In this document: one piece after another, positions 46,530-56,713 of the stretch
Layout of the letters: the number at the start of each line of letters is the position of its first letter
How positions within the stretch are numbered: position 1 is the first letter of the stretch
DNA from: Xylogone sp. PMI_703
Taxonomy: Eukaryota > Ascomycota > Leotiomycetes
Direction: 5' to 3'
Length of the DNA: 64,000 nt
Assembly (NCBI GenBank): GCA_021399445.1
Contig: JAJTUQ010000005.1
Location: 186,001 to 250,000, forward strand
Translations under genes and position numbers: made by a program
Notes under the pieces: model-generated
Database searches by the model: none
What the model saw: only the letters and a program-made list of their open reading frames with translations
What the model was told of the DNA's origin: nothing

Positions 46530-48539
46530 ATGCAGTCATTAGAGTGCGACGATGCAGTCGATGAAGGAAGAAGTAAAAGACCAGCAAAGCGACAGCGTGT
46601 CGCGCGAGCATGTGTGCCCTGCCGATACGCCAAACTACGGTGCGATGGCCAGCAACCTATTTGCTCAACTTGCAAGCAGCTCGAGAAACGCTGTACTTAC
46701 GCATCTGTCGCGAAACGTCGTGGTCTCCGCTCAGGTTACGTTCGTGCGCTCGAGTTGCTATGGGGGTTGACTCTCCACGAGATCGAGAACGTCGACTCGG
46801 TTGTTGATCAATTACTGAGTCGATTGTCCAAGCAAGATCTGATTGCAAGCGCCGACCGTACGGATTCTCATTCTACTGCTTCAGCGGTTCTTGATAGATG
46901 GAAGCAGAGCGATATATCTCAACATCTCGAGGAATTACTCAACGAAAATGAGGGGCCCACCAACGAGGCAGGAGTAAGAGGAGTTGATTATAGGTCGCAA
47001 GACCTCAAGACTTCAATGAGTCCTAGCTGGGTGGTTATAGAGAAGAAAGAGGCTGAACACACTGGTCCAAACACATCCATACCCAACGTCAGCTTACAAT
47101 CAGATGATTCGAACCCGGCGCTTGTACCAGCCATCGCTGTGAAGGATGACCATACGTCTCCGAGCAGACCTCCACCTTATGCTTCTCAGCTATTACAGCT
47201 ATTCTTCAATCATACACAATCCTGGCTGCCAATTGTTGAGCGCCATGTATTGCTTAGAACTTCGTTTCAATGTCAGAGAAACCCTTCCCTGGCTCACCAT
47301 GGAGATCAAGCGGCCTTGCATGGCGTTTACGCATACGTTTCAACAAGCCTCAGTCATCTTCTGACTGATAAAGAAGCCTCTCAACACGCCAAACAACATA
47401 GTAATGCATTCTATGCACAAGCATACTCAATGTTACCCATTGATTCGGATCAGCCGGTGGAGATAGGGCATGCTCAATGTGCCCTGCTGCTTTCACTGAG
47501 CCGCCTTGGATCGAGGGTTTTCAAATCCTCCTGGCGCCTGGCTAAAGTAGCAATTCATCTAATGCAAGAGATAGCCCACCAGCATCGAAATAATAATGAC
47601 GAAGAGGTTTTGGCTAGAGTATGGCTTGGCTGTTTTGTCATAGATACCATCTCATCTTCCTACCTTGAGTATAAGCCATCAATGAATTTCAACGATGTGG
47701 TGAAGTGGTGTCAGATCAATGAAAATGGTGTAGAAGAATGGCAGCCCTGGCAACCTTTTGGGTTATCCGGAGACCATGGCTCACATAGAACCACGGTGTT
47801 AGAGATACCGACTCATTCCGCGAGTCTGCTGATACTTCAAGTGAAATTGCTGAGAATTTTGAACAATAGCCTGCACCACCAAAGCGCATGTGGAATAATG
47901 ACTATGAACGACTTAGAAGTCTGGCAACAAGAGCTCACAAACTGCTTGCACCGTGTAGGACTCGATTCTAGCTTTCGAAATGGGGAAATCGATATGTTGA
48001 AACTACCGCCAAGCTTCCTAAGTCTAAGCATCATGTACACTAGTGTCTTCGAAAGGATAACGAGGCAAGACCAAGGTCCCAGTCTCGTTACCAATAGGCC
48101 AACTCAGGGAACAAGCTATCCGCATCTTTCCGATACAGCATTACAAAAGCTAAAACGGGAGTGCAGCTCCTTCAGGCAACTTCCAGCGCTACAATTGTTC
48201 CCCCCGGAGCAAAGACTTCCGAGTCTTGATGTATCACTCAGTGAACATCGTAATCAGCAACAACATCAAAAAGAAATAGAATGCTTATCGTCGGTGGGAT
48301 CCCTGTACACAGAGGCCGAGATTGTTCCATCTAACATGGCAGGATTTCACTCAATAATGGGTAGCCAAGAACAGTCACAAACCGATTTTACGCCCTCTAA
48401 CACGAACACTCACGTAAACGAGACAACACCTATAGAACAGGTTCCAGATTCTGGTACGCAGTCATTAGACAGCTATTTATATTCTGTCGACGCGCCATTC
48501 CTTGAATTTCTGGATACATTGGATGACAGATCTGTGTAA
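46530..48539 (+). CDS. Zn2Cys6 transcription factor (probable activator paired with QutR-type repressor)
   Basis: Single-exon protein of 669 residues, taking the ATG at 46530. The zinc cluster is near the N-terminus: CVPCRYAKLRC, six residues, then CSTCKQLEKRC, that is C-x2-C-x6-C-x6-C-x2-C-x6-C preceded by basic KRPAKRQRVARA. It is followed by a KRRGLRSGYVRALELLWGL linker and a middle homology domain (YASQLLQLFFNHTQSWLPIV, ALLLSLSRLGSRVFKSSWRL). The C-terminal about 130 residues are Gln/Ser/Thr-rich with acidic ends (LEFLDTLDD), suggesting an activation domain. In the quinate systems of Aspergillus and Neurospora the activator (QUTA/QA-1F) and repressor (QUTR/QA-1S) genes are paired. This pairing is similar, but I cannot say that this protein is the QUTA orthologue. 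Confidence 0.9.
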   Translation: MQSLECDDAVDEGRSKRPAKRQRVARACVPCRYAKLRCDGQQPICSTCKQLEKRCTYASVAKRRGLRSGYVRALELLWGLTLHEIENVDSVVDQLLSRLSKQDLIASADRTDSHSTASAVLDRWKQSDISQHLEELLNENEGPTNEAGVRGVDYRSQDLKTSMSPSWVVIEKKEAEHTGPNTSIPNVSLQSDDSNPALVPAIAVKDDHTSPSRPPPYASQLLQLFFNHTQSWLPIVERHVLLRTSFQCQRNPSLAHHGDQAALHGVYAYVSTSLSHLLTDKEASQHAKQHSNAFYAQAYSMLPIDSDQPVEIGHAQCALLLSLSRLGSRVFKSSWRLAKVAIHLMQEIAHQHRNNNDEEVLARVWLGCFVIDTISSSYLEYKPSMNFNDVVKWCQINENGVEEWQPWQPFGLSGDHGSHRTTVLEIPTHSASLLILQVKLLRILNNSLHHQSACGIMTMNDLEVWQQELTNCLHRVGLDSSFRNGEIDMLKLPPSFLSLSIMYTSVFERITRQDQGPSLVTNRPTQGTSYPHLSDTALQKLKRECSSFRQLPALQLFPPEQRLPSLDVSLSEHRNQQQHQKEIECLSSVGSLYTEAEIVPSNMAGFHSIMGSQEQSQTDFTPSNTNTHVNETTPIEQVPDSGTQSLDSYLYSVDAPFLEFLDTLDDRSV

Positions 48540-49867
48540 GCGGAATACTTCAATACATTGATGGACGTGCTAACTAGCTCTGCAGACATGACAGTGACCT
48601 ATTCAGCAAATCCCTAGGATATAAATTTTGAAGTTCCAGGCTTAAACAACTCTTAGTCGGAAACCAGCATAGTTATACTGGAGTATCTTAATCCCACATT
48701 TATTAATGATCGGAGGAAATTATCAAGAGCGACCTTCGAAAGCCATATTGTAAACTAATAAATCTGCACACGGCCTTGGACGACATTCACGTATGCTCCT
48801 AGGATTGAAAATCGAGAGACATTAGTTACGGAGCATTTACAACATAGCAACAATCGTATCACCCATTTAAAACCTACCTTTCATGTGCTAGGTGATAAGC
48901 GTGCACCAAAGCAACTCTACTTCGTTAAGAACAATAACAAGGGATACGCCTTTTGCACGGTCCGCTGCTCCGCTGTTCCGCAGTCTCTGACAAAGGGTTG
49001 CCAACATCGACATATCTGAGTCCTGAGTAATACATGTAAGCAGATACAGAAGATTCATCACTCTTTGCACTTTAGTGATAAAGATGAGGACCATCTGAAA
49101 GGAGCTCACCAGTAACAACTCCAACAAGATTTGAAACCTCACATTTCAGTGCTTAAACAATTTTTCATCATAATTGTGAATGAATTTGGACAACAATATA
49201 ACCCTCAGTATGATTATACAGGTGGTATCAGACTTCTTACAAATCTATATGATAAACGCCCATTTACAAAGTCGAGAGTAAAAGGAGGGATAGTCCACAT
49301 AAATACCCCCACGTTATATCAAATATCCTTACCTGGCTACCAATAGCAGTTGTTAGTAGCATATATTTACGATGACCAGCTAAATACTTCTTGGACTACA
49401 AAATCAAGCTTGCTACTACAGTTCCCACAATACGTGCTTTTGAGCCGTCCCGAGCACCATAGCCCCCAGTCCAACGTCGCCCACACTGACAAGATTGGTA
49501 ATGACTAAAGTCCTCCCGAAAAAGCTCTGAGCTCAAATTCGGTTTCCTAGGAATGGCACTGGGTTATCCGGCCAGCTATTTATGGTAAAGTATTTACTGA
49601 GCAGTACGAATTCCAGAGTAATTAGTAATTCGAGTAGATGTTTTTACATCATCTAGTATTGACCGGTTTCTTCTTTGGTCCAAGCTCTTAGGCAAAGTTG
49701 TTATAGTGATCGAACTGTTAAAAAGAAATGGCTAAATGCATTCCCGGACACAAGGTAGCAACAGGTATAATTTGCAATCACGTTTTACACAAATTTTTAC
49801 TTGTTAGCATCGTGTTATCGCTGATTAAAGTTACTATTACCTTACAGAAGATAGATCTAAGGTCAAA
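48540..49867. other. Intergenic region
   Basis: About 1.3 kb between the activator gene and the aldehyde dehydrogenase. Only short ORFs without features. TTATCCGG occurs at 49564-49571, about 300 bp before the aldehyde dehydrogenase start. Confidence 0.5.
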
Positions 49868-51726
49868 ATGATGTCGAAGTACGAAACCAGGCTATGGATT
49901 GGTGGGGAGTATGTGCAGCCAGAACTAGGCAAAACTTATCCTCTCTATGTGAGTAAAACTTCCACGATACATGATATATAACGTGAAACCAATATTGTCC
50001 CAGAACCCAGCGACAGGTGCGCACATAGCTGATGTGCCAACTGCAACCACAGAAGATGTTGAGAAGGCAGTCAAGGCTGCCCAGAATGCTCAAGAGGAAT
50101 GGGGGGCGACCCCAGCCTATCTTCGCGCGCGAGTATTGCGCAGATTTGCAGACTTGATTCACGAAAATAGAACTTACCTTCAAGAGGTATATTAAAATTC
50201 CAATTCTTAACATGTCTAACGAAAAACAGCTCGATTCAGTGTGTATGGGTAAGCCAGTCACTCAAGTAGCGGAAGATATTGAAGAGGGGCGAAACATCAT
50301 GAACTATTTCTCCGGTTTGGTTGAAATTACCAGCGGCCAAACGACTCTTAATTCTGCAGATTATCTCAACATGATGGTGCGGCAGCCTTTTGGTGTCGTT
50401 GCTGCAATTGTCCCATGGAACTTTCCCACAATGTTGGTAAGCAGTTGAACCGGTGCACAGCGAAGTGATATATCTAATGACCATTGAGGCATGCCATGAA
50501 ATTGGTCCATCAACCGGCGCAGGTAATGCGCTGATCCTGAAGGTAAGGAGGCTGAAATCAGCCTCAATGACGAAATCTGCTAAAAGCTCTTTCATCTAGA
50601 CGTCAGAAAAGTCGCCATTGAGCGTAGGTGTATCAAAAGCCTTGACGCCATGACTACGAACTAATAGATCCATAGGGGATATTCTTGGGCAAATTGACCG
50701 CAGAAGCCGGTTTCCCCCCTGGAGTTGTCAATATCATCTCCGGAGCAGGAGAAACAGGTTCATTGTTGTCTTCTCACATGAAAATTCGGTAGGCATCTGA
50801 AAAGCCTCTCAAAGAAGCAAGCTGATCAATCCAAGCAAAATCAGTTTTACTGGGTCAACCAGAGCAGGTCGGGCAGTTATGCAGGCTGCAGCAAAGTCAA
50901 ATCTTAAGGACGTAGCCCTCGAACTCGGTGGCAAGTCGCCATTGTTGGTCTTTGCAGATGCAAACCTCGACAAAGCAGCTTCATTTGCTATCAAGTCTAT
51001 CACAACAAGTAAGATCGTCACCTTTGAATCATTAGTCTCTATGGTCTAATTACTCTAAAGATGCTGGACAAATTTGTACCGCCTCTTCCAGGGTTTACGT
51101 CGAGAAATCCATTGCCGCAAAATTTAAGCAAGCCATGGTCAACGGCTTCAAAGCACTGGTTCAAGGTGATCCAAGTAACCCAAACACATTCCTTGGTCCT
51201 CAAGCAGATACCACACAGGCTCAAAATATCCTTAGCTATCTTGATATCGCTAGACAAGACGGAGAGGTTTTGGTTGGTGGTGAAGTCGCGAATGAGCTCG
51301 GAAAGAACTACATCCGCCCTACAATCCTCGCTCAACTACCGGAAACTAGCAAAGCCAACACAGAAGAAATATTTGGCCCAGTATTGGTGATACATGAGTT
51401 CGAGACTGAGAAAGAAGCAATTCAACGAGCCAATGACACTGAATGTAGGTTCCTCCTAGCTCTTTATTTGTTTAGATGTAAGCTAACATCAGCGCTTAGA
51501 CGGGCTGTATGCCTCGGTCTTCACTAGGGATGTGAATAGAGCCATAAGATGTGCTCGTGCACTAGAGGCTGGCAGTGTGGGCGTTAATACAGCGTCACCA
51601 TATGGTGCTTATGAATTACCTTTCGGGGGATTCAAGGCATCAGGTATTGGCCGGCAAAAGGGGTCGAGTGCATTACTAAGCTGGACCCAAGAGAAGTCAA
51701 TCTTTGTTAATCACAGTGATACATAG
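49868..51726 (+). CDS. NAD(P)-dependent aldehyde dehydrogenase
   Basis: Intact 481-residue ALDH reconstructed from nine exons (49868-49948, 50004-50186, 50230-50436, 50489-50542, 50600-50623, 50676-50788, 50836-51008, 51061-51444, 51500-51726), all in phase. Motifs are [21 protein letters not shown] (nucleotide loop, across intron 6), [10 protein letters not shown] (general-base Glu), [10 protein letters not shown] (catalytic Cys), EEIFGPVL and [17 protein letters not shown]. Length and motifs fit soluble vanillin/salicylaldehyde/succinate-semialdehyde-type ALDHs. It would oxidise an aldehyde to the acid. Next to the 3-dehydroshikimate dehydratase, an aromatic aldehyde is plausible. The eight introns include one exon of only 24 bp. 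Confidence 0.93.
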
Positions 51727-52238
51727 AGGTAAAAGGGTAATAACTACTCAATTGGCAGCTTTAAAATATCCAAGCGGTTCTTGTGGAGTATCCTAAAGGC
51801 ATTTCATAAGGTACCCCAGATGATTGGAAAGACTGTACCATAGAGTCCAGTATCTGGATTGACATTTTTTATTATTTAAATGCCAGCTATCAGCTCTAGA
51901 GATCGTTACATGTTCTTATAATCTCTTCTTCTGAATCGAGGAGTTGGAATGCCCTCCAGCTCCTGCAATATGTAACTTTGCTGATCTCGGCAAAGCTCAT
52001 ACCCGTGACGCCGAAGGCCATTCCATTGTATCTCCACGAGTCGAATCCCTTCCAGCTCTTTGTTCGGCTACCGGTCAAAGGATGGCATAACACAAATATA
52101 TATGAACAACCCGTAGAGTCATTTAGAATCCCCAAGAGCAGTGAAGCATTGACCATTGAGACGATTCCACATAACTATATTTTCCACATATTACAATAGA
52201 ACAGTCATACGTGTCCGTCTTCTTTATCTTCCAGTAAG
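51727..52238. other. Intergenic region
   Basis: 512 bp. An 86-codon minus-strand ORF (51896-52156) has no recognisable feature. Presumed promoter of the dehydratase gene. Confidence 0.45.
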
Positions 52239-53261
52239 ATGAATTTTGAGCCGACCATTGCCTCCGTATCATTAGGGAGCCCCGCAATCCACCCTATTGC
52301 TGAGCGACTCTCAGCAGCAGCCCAAAATGGTTTCAAGAATATAGAAATTGTCGAAGCAGATATCCTGGAGCAAGCCAAAGCTTTGGGTGTTGACAGGTTG
52401 GAGGGTGGCCAGGTCCAAGCTGCCAGATCTATCAGGACCCTCTGCGATGCACTTCATCTGAAAGTATGTGTCATTCAACCATTCTGGTTTTACGAAGGGC
52501 TGTTAGATAGGACGGAGCACTTGGCAAAGATTGAAAAACTTCGACTCTGGTTGGAGCTGGCTGCAGTTCTCGGCGCACAGATTATACAGATTCCTACAAA
52601 CTGGCTGTCCAAAGGCACTACAGGCGACATTGATATTATTGTGCAGGACCTCGTTGAGGTAGCCGAAATGGGGCTCCAACAGGATCCCATCATGTCTTTC
52701 GCCTATGAGGGTGTATCATGGGGAACACACATTGACACCTGGCAAGGCACGTGGGACATCGTTAAGAGAGTCAACAAATCTAATTTCGGACTCTGTCTCG
52801 ACACATTTCATATAGCAGGGCGTGTCTGGGCGGATCCCACTTCAGTCTCAGGAGTGAATCAGGACGCCGACAAGGCTCTAGATGATTCACTGGACGAGAT
52901 GGTTCGAGATCTTGATGTAGGGAAGATCTTCTACGTGCAGTCTGGCGACGCTGAAAGACTGGATCAACCTCTCATTCAAGGCCATGTGCTATACAATGAG
53001 GATCAGAGGCCCCGTATGAGTTGGTCAAGGAACGCAAGACTGTTTGCTTACGAGCAGGACCGCGGCGGTTATTTGCCGGTGGAGAAAATTATAGAGACTA
53101 TTGTTGTCAAAATGGGTTATAAGGGCCTCGTGAGTGCCGAGATGTTCTCCAGACACTTATTTGACCCCAAAACCGAAGTCCCCGCCGAATTTGCCTATAG
53201 GGGCGCTCAGTCTTATCAGAGAATGGTCGGAAGGCTCGAAGAACTAGCCCGGAGATCTTGA
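52239..53261 (+). CDS. qutC: 3-dehydroshikimate dehydratase (QutC/QA-4 type)
   Basis: Single-exon 340-residue TIM-barrel protein of the xylose-isomerase-like/AP-endonuclease-2 superfamily. Visible are IASVSLGSPAIHPIAERLSA, FKNIEIVEAD (metal-binding Glu), VIQPFWFYEGL, IQIPTNWL, FAYEGVSWGTHIDTWQ (Glu and His), CLDTFHIAGRVWADP (Asp, His) and VSAEMFSRHLFDP. These match fungal 3-dehydroshikimate dehydratases (about 340-370 residues), which make protocatechuate in the cytosol using a divalent metal. This is the strongest enzymatic anchor for a qut-type pathway in the window. It follows the ALDH gene on the same strand. Confidence 0.9.
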   Translation: MNFEPTIASVSLGSPAIHPIAERLSAAAQNGFKNIEIVEADILEQAKALGVDRLEGGQVQAARSIRTLCDALHLKVCVIQPFWFYEGLLDRTEHLAKIEKLRLWLELAAVLGAQIIQIPTNWLSKGTTGDIDIIVQDLVEVAEMGLQQDPIMSFAYEGVSWGTHIDTWQGTWDIVKRVNKSNFGLCLDTFHIAGRVWADPTSVSGVNQDADKALDDSLDEMVRDLDVGKIFYVQSGDAERLDQPLIQGHVLYNEDQRPRMSWSRNARLFAYEQDRGGYLPVEKIIETIVVKMGYKGLVSAEMFSRHLFDPKTEVPAEFAYRGAQSYQRMVGRLEELARRS

Positions 53262-53706
53262 TAAAAGTAGCAGCTTAGTTTCTAATATTTCATTCTTACT
53301 TAATACCAATTTATAAGTCAACTCTACTCAGTAGTTACCGATAACATAATATTGAATCTATCATCTTAAAATTAATTAATTAATTAATTTATATTGTCAT
53401 TACAAATATACTCTTCTTTTTGCCCCGACATCAACACTAGTTCTATAAAAGGTAAAAAACATCCCTGCACCCGCGTTTTAATTGAAAACTTACAAAGATG
53501 TCTTCCTTCGAATTCTGTATTATTTGAGTGAAAGGAATTAATAATTTATGGACGATCTTCGTCAATTTAGGAGAGAAGGTCTGTCTACAATTGTTAAATG
53601 AGTTTGCTCAGCCAAAAAAATCGTTGCGTTGAGCCATCTATAATCAGCGTAATAGAAAACGCTATCGTATATCGATTTATTCAGGTGATTCCATTAAAAA
53701 TTCGAA
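53262..53706. other. Intergenic region with short AATT repeat
   Basis: 445 bp, AT-rich, including a perfect run of the 4-mer ATTA/TTAA near 53371-53390. No gene seen. Confidence 0.5.
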
Positions 53707-55021
53707 ATGTCTACAGATCCCCTGGACGCAAATTCAGGCCAGCAATCATTGACTGAGGGACTGATTCTCCCTAAGGACGAGCATGACGAGTCGCCAAATG
53801 CATCCCAGGCGGAGCCTTTAGCTGGTAGCCAAAACCATGAAATTACCTCACGAACGAAATATATCCAGGCACCACGGAGAAGTAGCCTATTAAAACGGAT
53901 ATATGCTATTCCAGGTTTTTCCAAAGGCTATAATTTCTGGTTATGGCTCTTGACCTGCGGCACGATGTTTATCTTCGTAGTGATGCGGGCTCCGTATATG
54001 GACATTGACGGCGTTTTCTGTGGCCCCAACGAGGGCGACTTCAATCATGCCGTACCCGGCGAGTGCTGGCTTTACGATCAGAAGCCGCGTTATCGACCGG
54101 CCATCTGGCTGCATCTAATTACGGCAATTCCTGCCGGATTTCTCGTCATATTCCAGTTCGTCCCAAGCATTAAGCGCAAATCCATGGTATTCCATCGACT
54201 AAATGGCTGGTTAACAACCGGCCTTGGTTTCTTTACCACAATAAGCGTTCTGTTTGTTACTCGCGCCACGTTTGGTGGCGATGTGGATATACAAACTGCA
54301 ATTGGATTAACCGCAATCATGTTTCTGGGATCATTGGCAATTTCAATTTACAATATCAGAAAATTGCAGATTGAGCAGCATCGTGCATGGATGTTGCGGG
54401 CATGGCTCTATGTAAGTTCATCTATTATGAGCTACAATAAATAAAAGCTATCATAATCGAAGCTTTGCAAGCGAATAAACTACTTGCCTACAGAAACTAA
54501 CCATACTAGGCTGGAAGTATTTTGACCTTACGAGCTATTTTATTTGCAGCATCAATGATTATGTCATTCGATGAATATTACCACTCGATGAAATGCGCCG
54601 AAATTGCCACATTCTATCCCGATACTCAGTCATTGGTTGATGTATATCCTACTTGCATTAACGAAGCAGCTTGGGTCGCTGTGAAAAGTGATTATTTCGG
54701 TCGCATCGAAAACACTGCTTCCGTGCTGAATTCAGCATTTGGGATGGCGTGGTGGCTGGGGTTGGCAATCAACGCAATTGGAGTTGAGTTTTATGTGAGT
54801 CTCCTTAATACGGCTTTCATCCGAAGCCGAGATGGAAGTTGCTAATCAGATTGCTATAGCTTCAACTCACACCTCTCGAATCTGAGCGGCTTCGAACTAT
54901 ATCTTACAAGCGACAATTGAAAGCGGGATTCACAAATCCAGGAAACGCCGGCTTGACAGTTGAACGTCTTGGCGGTGCCAAGTGGCGACCAGAGAATAAG
55001 GCTGTCAGGGTATCGCAATAA
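53707..55021 (+). CDS. DUF2306-like multi-pass membrane protein
   Basis: Intact 383-residue protein in three exons (53707-54411, 54510-54794, 54860-55021). A soluble N-terminus of about 70 residues is followed by about seven hydrophobic segments: WLWLLTCGTMFIFVVM, AIWLHLITAIPAGFLVIFQF, GLGFFTTISVLFV, AIGLTAIMFLGSLAISI, ILTLRAILFAASMIMSF and WWLGLAINAIGVEFY. Histidines in WLHLITAIPAG, VFHRLNGW and QHRAWMLRAW sit at or near membrane segments, the pattern of DUF2306 proteins, which resemble heme-binding b-type cytochromes. A cysteine-containing loop (CGPNEGDF...CWLYDQKP) is external. Function unknown. Its place between a dehydratase and a GST in the qut-like region suggests redox or transport chemistry, unproven. 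Confidence 0.82.
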
Positions 55022-55366
55022 GGGTAACATTCTGAATGTACACTGCAAATGGATCTATACGAACTACTTTACTAGATCCATGCATGGCTAGCAACTTTAA
55101 GCAAACTAGGAATATAATGTATTACTGTAGTATGAGATAGCTATTTGAATTAACAAGTCTCCAGATTGATAAGGGGCCTATACTTGTTGTGGTGAGTTCA
55201 GTTTACTATTACCAAATGATAACCGTGATATAATTTTGGAAAATGTATTATCACATCGATAAACTAATATGTTAGAGTACTCATACAGAAAACTCTTAAA
55301 GAGATACATCGAATTATCCATCACTGCGTGGATCTTTAATTTTCCATTTTACCGCATTTCACTTCT
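55022..55366. other. Intergenic region (convergent ends)
   Basis: 345 bp between the DUF2306-like gene end and the GST gene end. AT-rich, no feature seen. Confidence 0.5.
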
Positions 55367-56029
55367 TTAAACATCAACTCTGGGGCCGAATATAGTTAAA
55401 GCCTCTTTACTCTTGTCTCTTGCTTCCATTCTTTGCCACCACCCCATAAAATTCTTCCGAGAAGGGTCGTATACCCACTCCGTGTCAGGAATAAGTTTCA
55501 GGGTCCCCCAGAGGAAAATATCAGCTGCGGAAAAACGATGGCCGCATAAGAAGTCCTTTCCTTCTAGCTCGAGATCCCAGGAATTGAGATGTTGATTGAT
55601 CTGAATTTTCTGGATAAGTCGAGCTTCGGGAATTGGTAGCCGTGTACCCTTATAATATTTTATCGTATCTGGGTCGTTGCGCCACCACGCCATTATGGGT
55701 TGCGCAAGTTCAAGGTCTCCACGTCGTAGCATCATGCGCGTTTGTGCCCGCTCTTCTGGAGTCGTACCATAAAGTGATTGACCTCCATGTGCGATCTCAT
55801 CGAGATATTCACATATGGCAACGGTATCTGCTAGGATAGTGCCATCGTCGAGCACCAAAGCCGGTACTTCTTCACGTCTAGGATTGATTTCTGTCGAGTA
55901 TGGTGGCTTGTGGTTTTCGAATTCGAAAAGGTTCACTTGTTGAACGTCGAGAGATAATCCACCGCGTTCTAAGATAAAAAGTCGTACAGCTAGGGGGTGG
56001 AATGCAAACCCAGCGTCGTAGAATTTCAT
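55367..56029 (-). CDS. Glutathione S-transferase-like protein
   Basis: Single-exon 220-residue protein. The N-terminal thioredoxin-like domain has FHPLAVRLFILERGG, then NPRREEVPALVLDDGTILADTVAICEYLDE, where the cis-Pro VPAL and the Asp-Thr (Ser/Thr-type) glutathione gamma-Glu contact are visible. The C-terminal helical domain holds GKDFLCGHRFSAADIFLW, the usual N-capping-box region. Length is typical. A catalytic Ser or Tyr at the N-terminus is not evident, so it may use another residue, as in several fungal GSTs and maleylacetoacetate-isomerase-like enzymes. Role: conjugation or isomerisation with glutathione, possibly detoxifying quinones made in this region. Confidence 0.9.
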   Translation of the reverse strand: MKFYDAGFAFHPLAVRLFILERGGLSLDVQQVNLFEFENHKPPYSTEINPRREEVPALVLDDGTILADTVAICEYLDEIAHGGQSLYGTTPEERAQTRMMLRRGDLELAQPIMAWWRNDPDTIKYYKGTRLPIPEARLIQKIQINQHLNSWDLELEGKDFLCGHRFSAADIFLWGTLKLIPDTEWVYDPSRKNFMGWWQRMEARDKSKEALTIFGPRVDV

Positions 56030-56713
56030 GTCTTGTAGACTATTTATTCCAAAAGAATGACAATAACGTTTTGGTGTCTACGTATCTTACAAATCGTGCA
56101 TATATATGATTAGATTTTGGTATGCAACCGCAATTAACTAAATTCAAATTATAAGATTCTGTACACTATGTATCCTGGCGCTGGATATATATTATTAACT
56201 ACTCCGTTAGGTAAGCGTGCTAAAGTGTTGTAACTTAATTAACTTAAACTCAGTGGACTTGACGTAATCCGGACTGTTGCCAGCTTGAGCTTTGAGTCGG
56301 AATTCTTTTAATCTTAGGCTAGCTCAATAAAGGTATAATTGACGGTCTTTATAAGCAAAACGTAGTGGATGAAAAAAGCGCTTAGATTTTGTCTCCAGCA
56401 AATACAAGCGGTAAGCTGAGTCCTTCATTTCGATCCTATGACTATGAAGGTTTGGTTTAACTTAACAGTACTATGCAAGATCAGGGGTTTATCGGCTGTT
56501 CCGGGTCTAGTGCAGTCAGCTGGGAGTCTAGTGCGAACTATCGTCTGGTAAACGGTATCATAATCAATAAGGTTTTAATGGGGATTTTTCGTATATCTCA
56601 GGTACTCGGATTATTAATGAGTATTTGGAATCTTTGGTTTATTGATTCATAATAGATTTTGTCTTTCCTTCTTAGATAGCGGTTTAAATATAGAACTATC
56701 GATCGTGCTACAA
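56030..56713. other. Intergenic region
   Basis: About 680 bp between the GST start and the end of the WrbA-type gene. Contains the GST promoter. No other feature seen. Confidence 0.5.
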
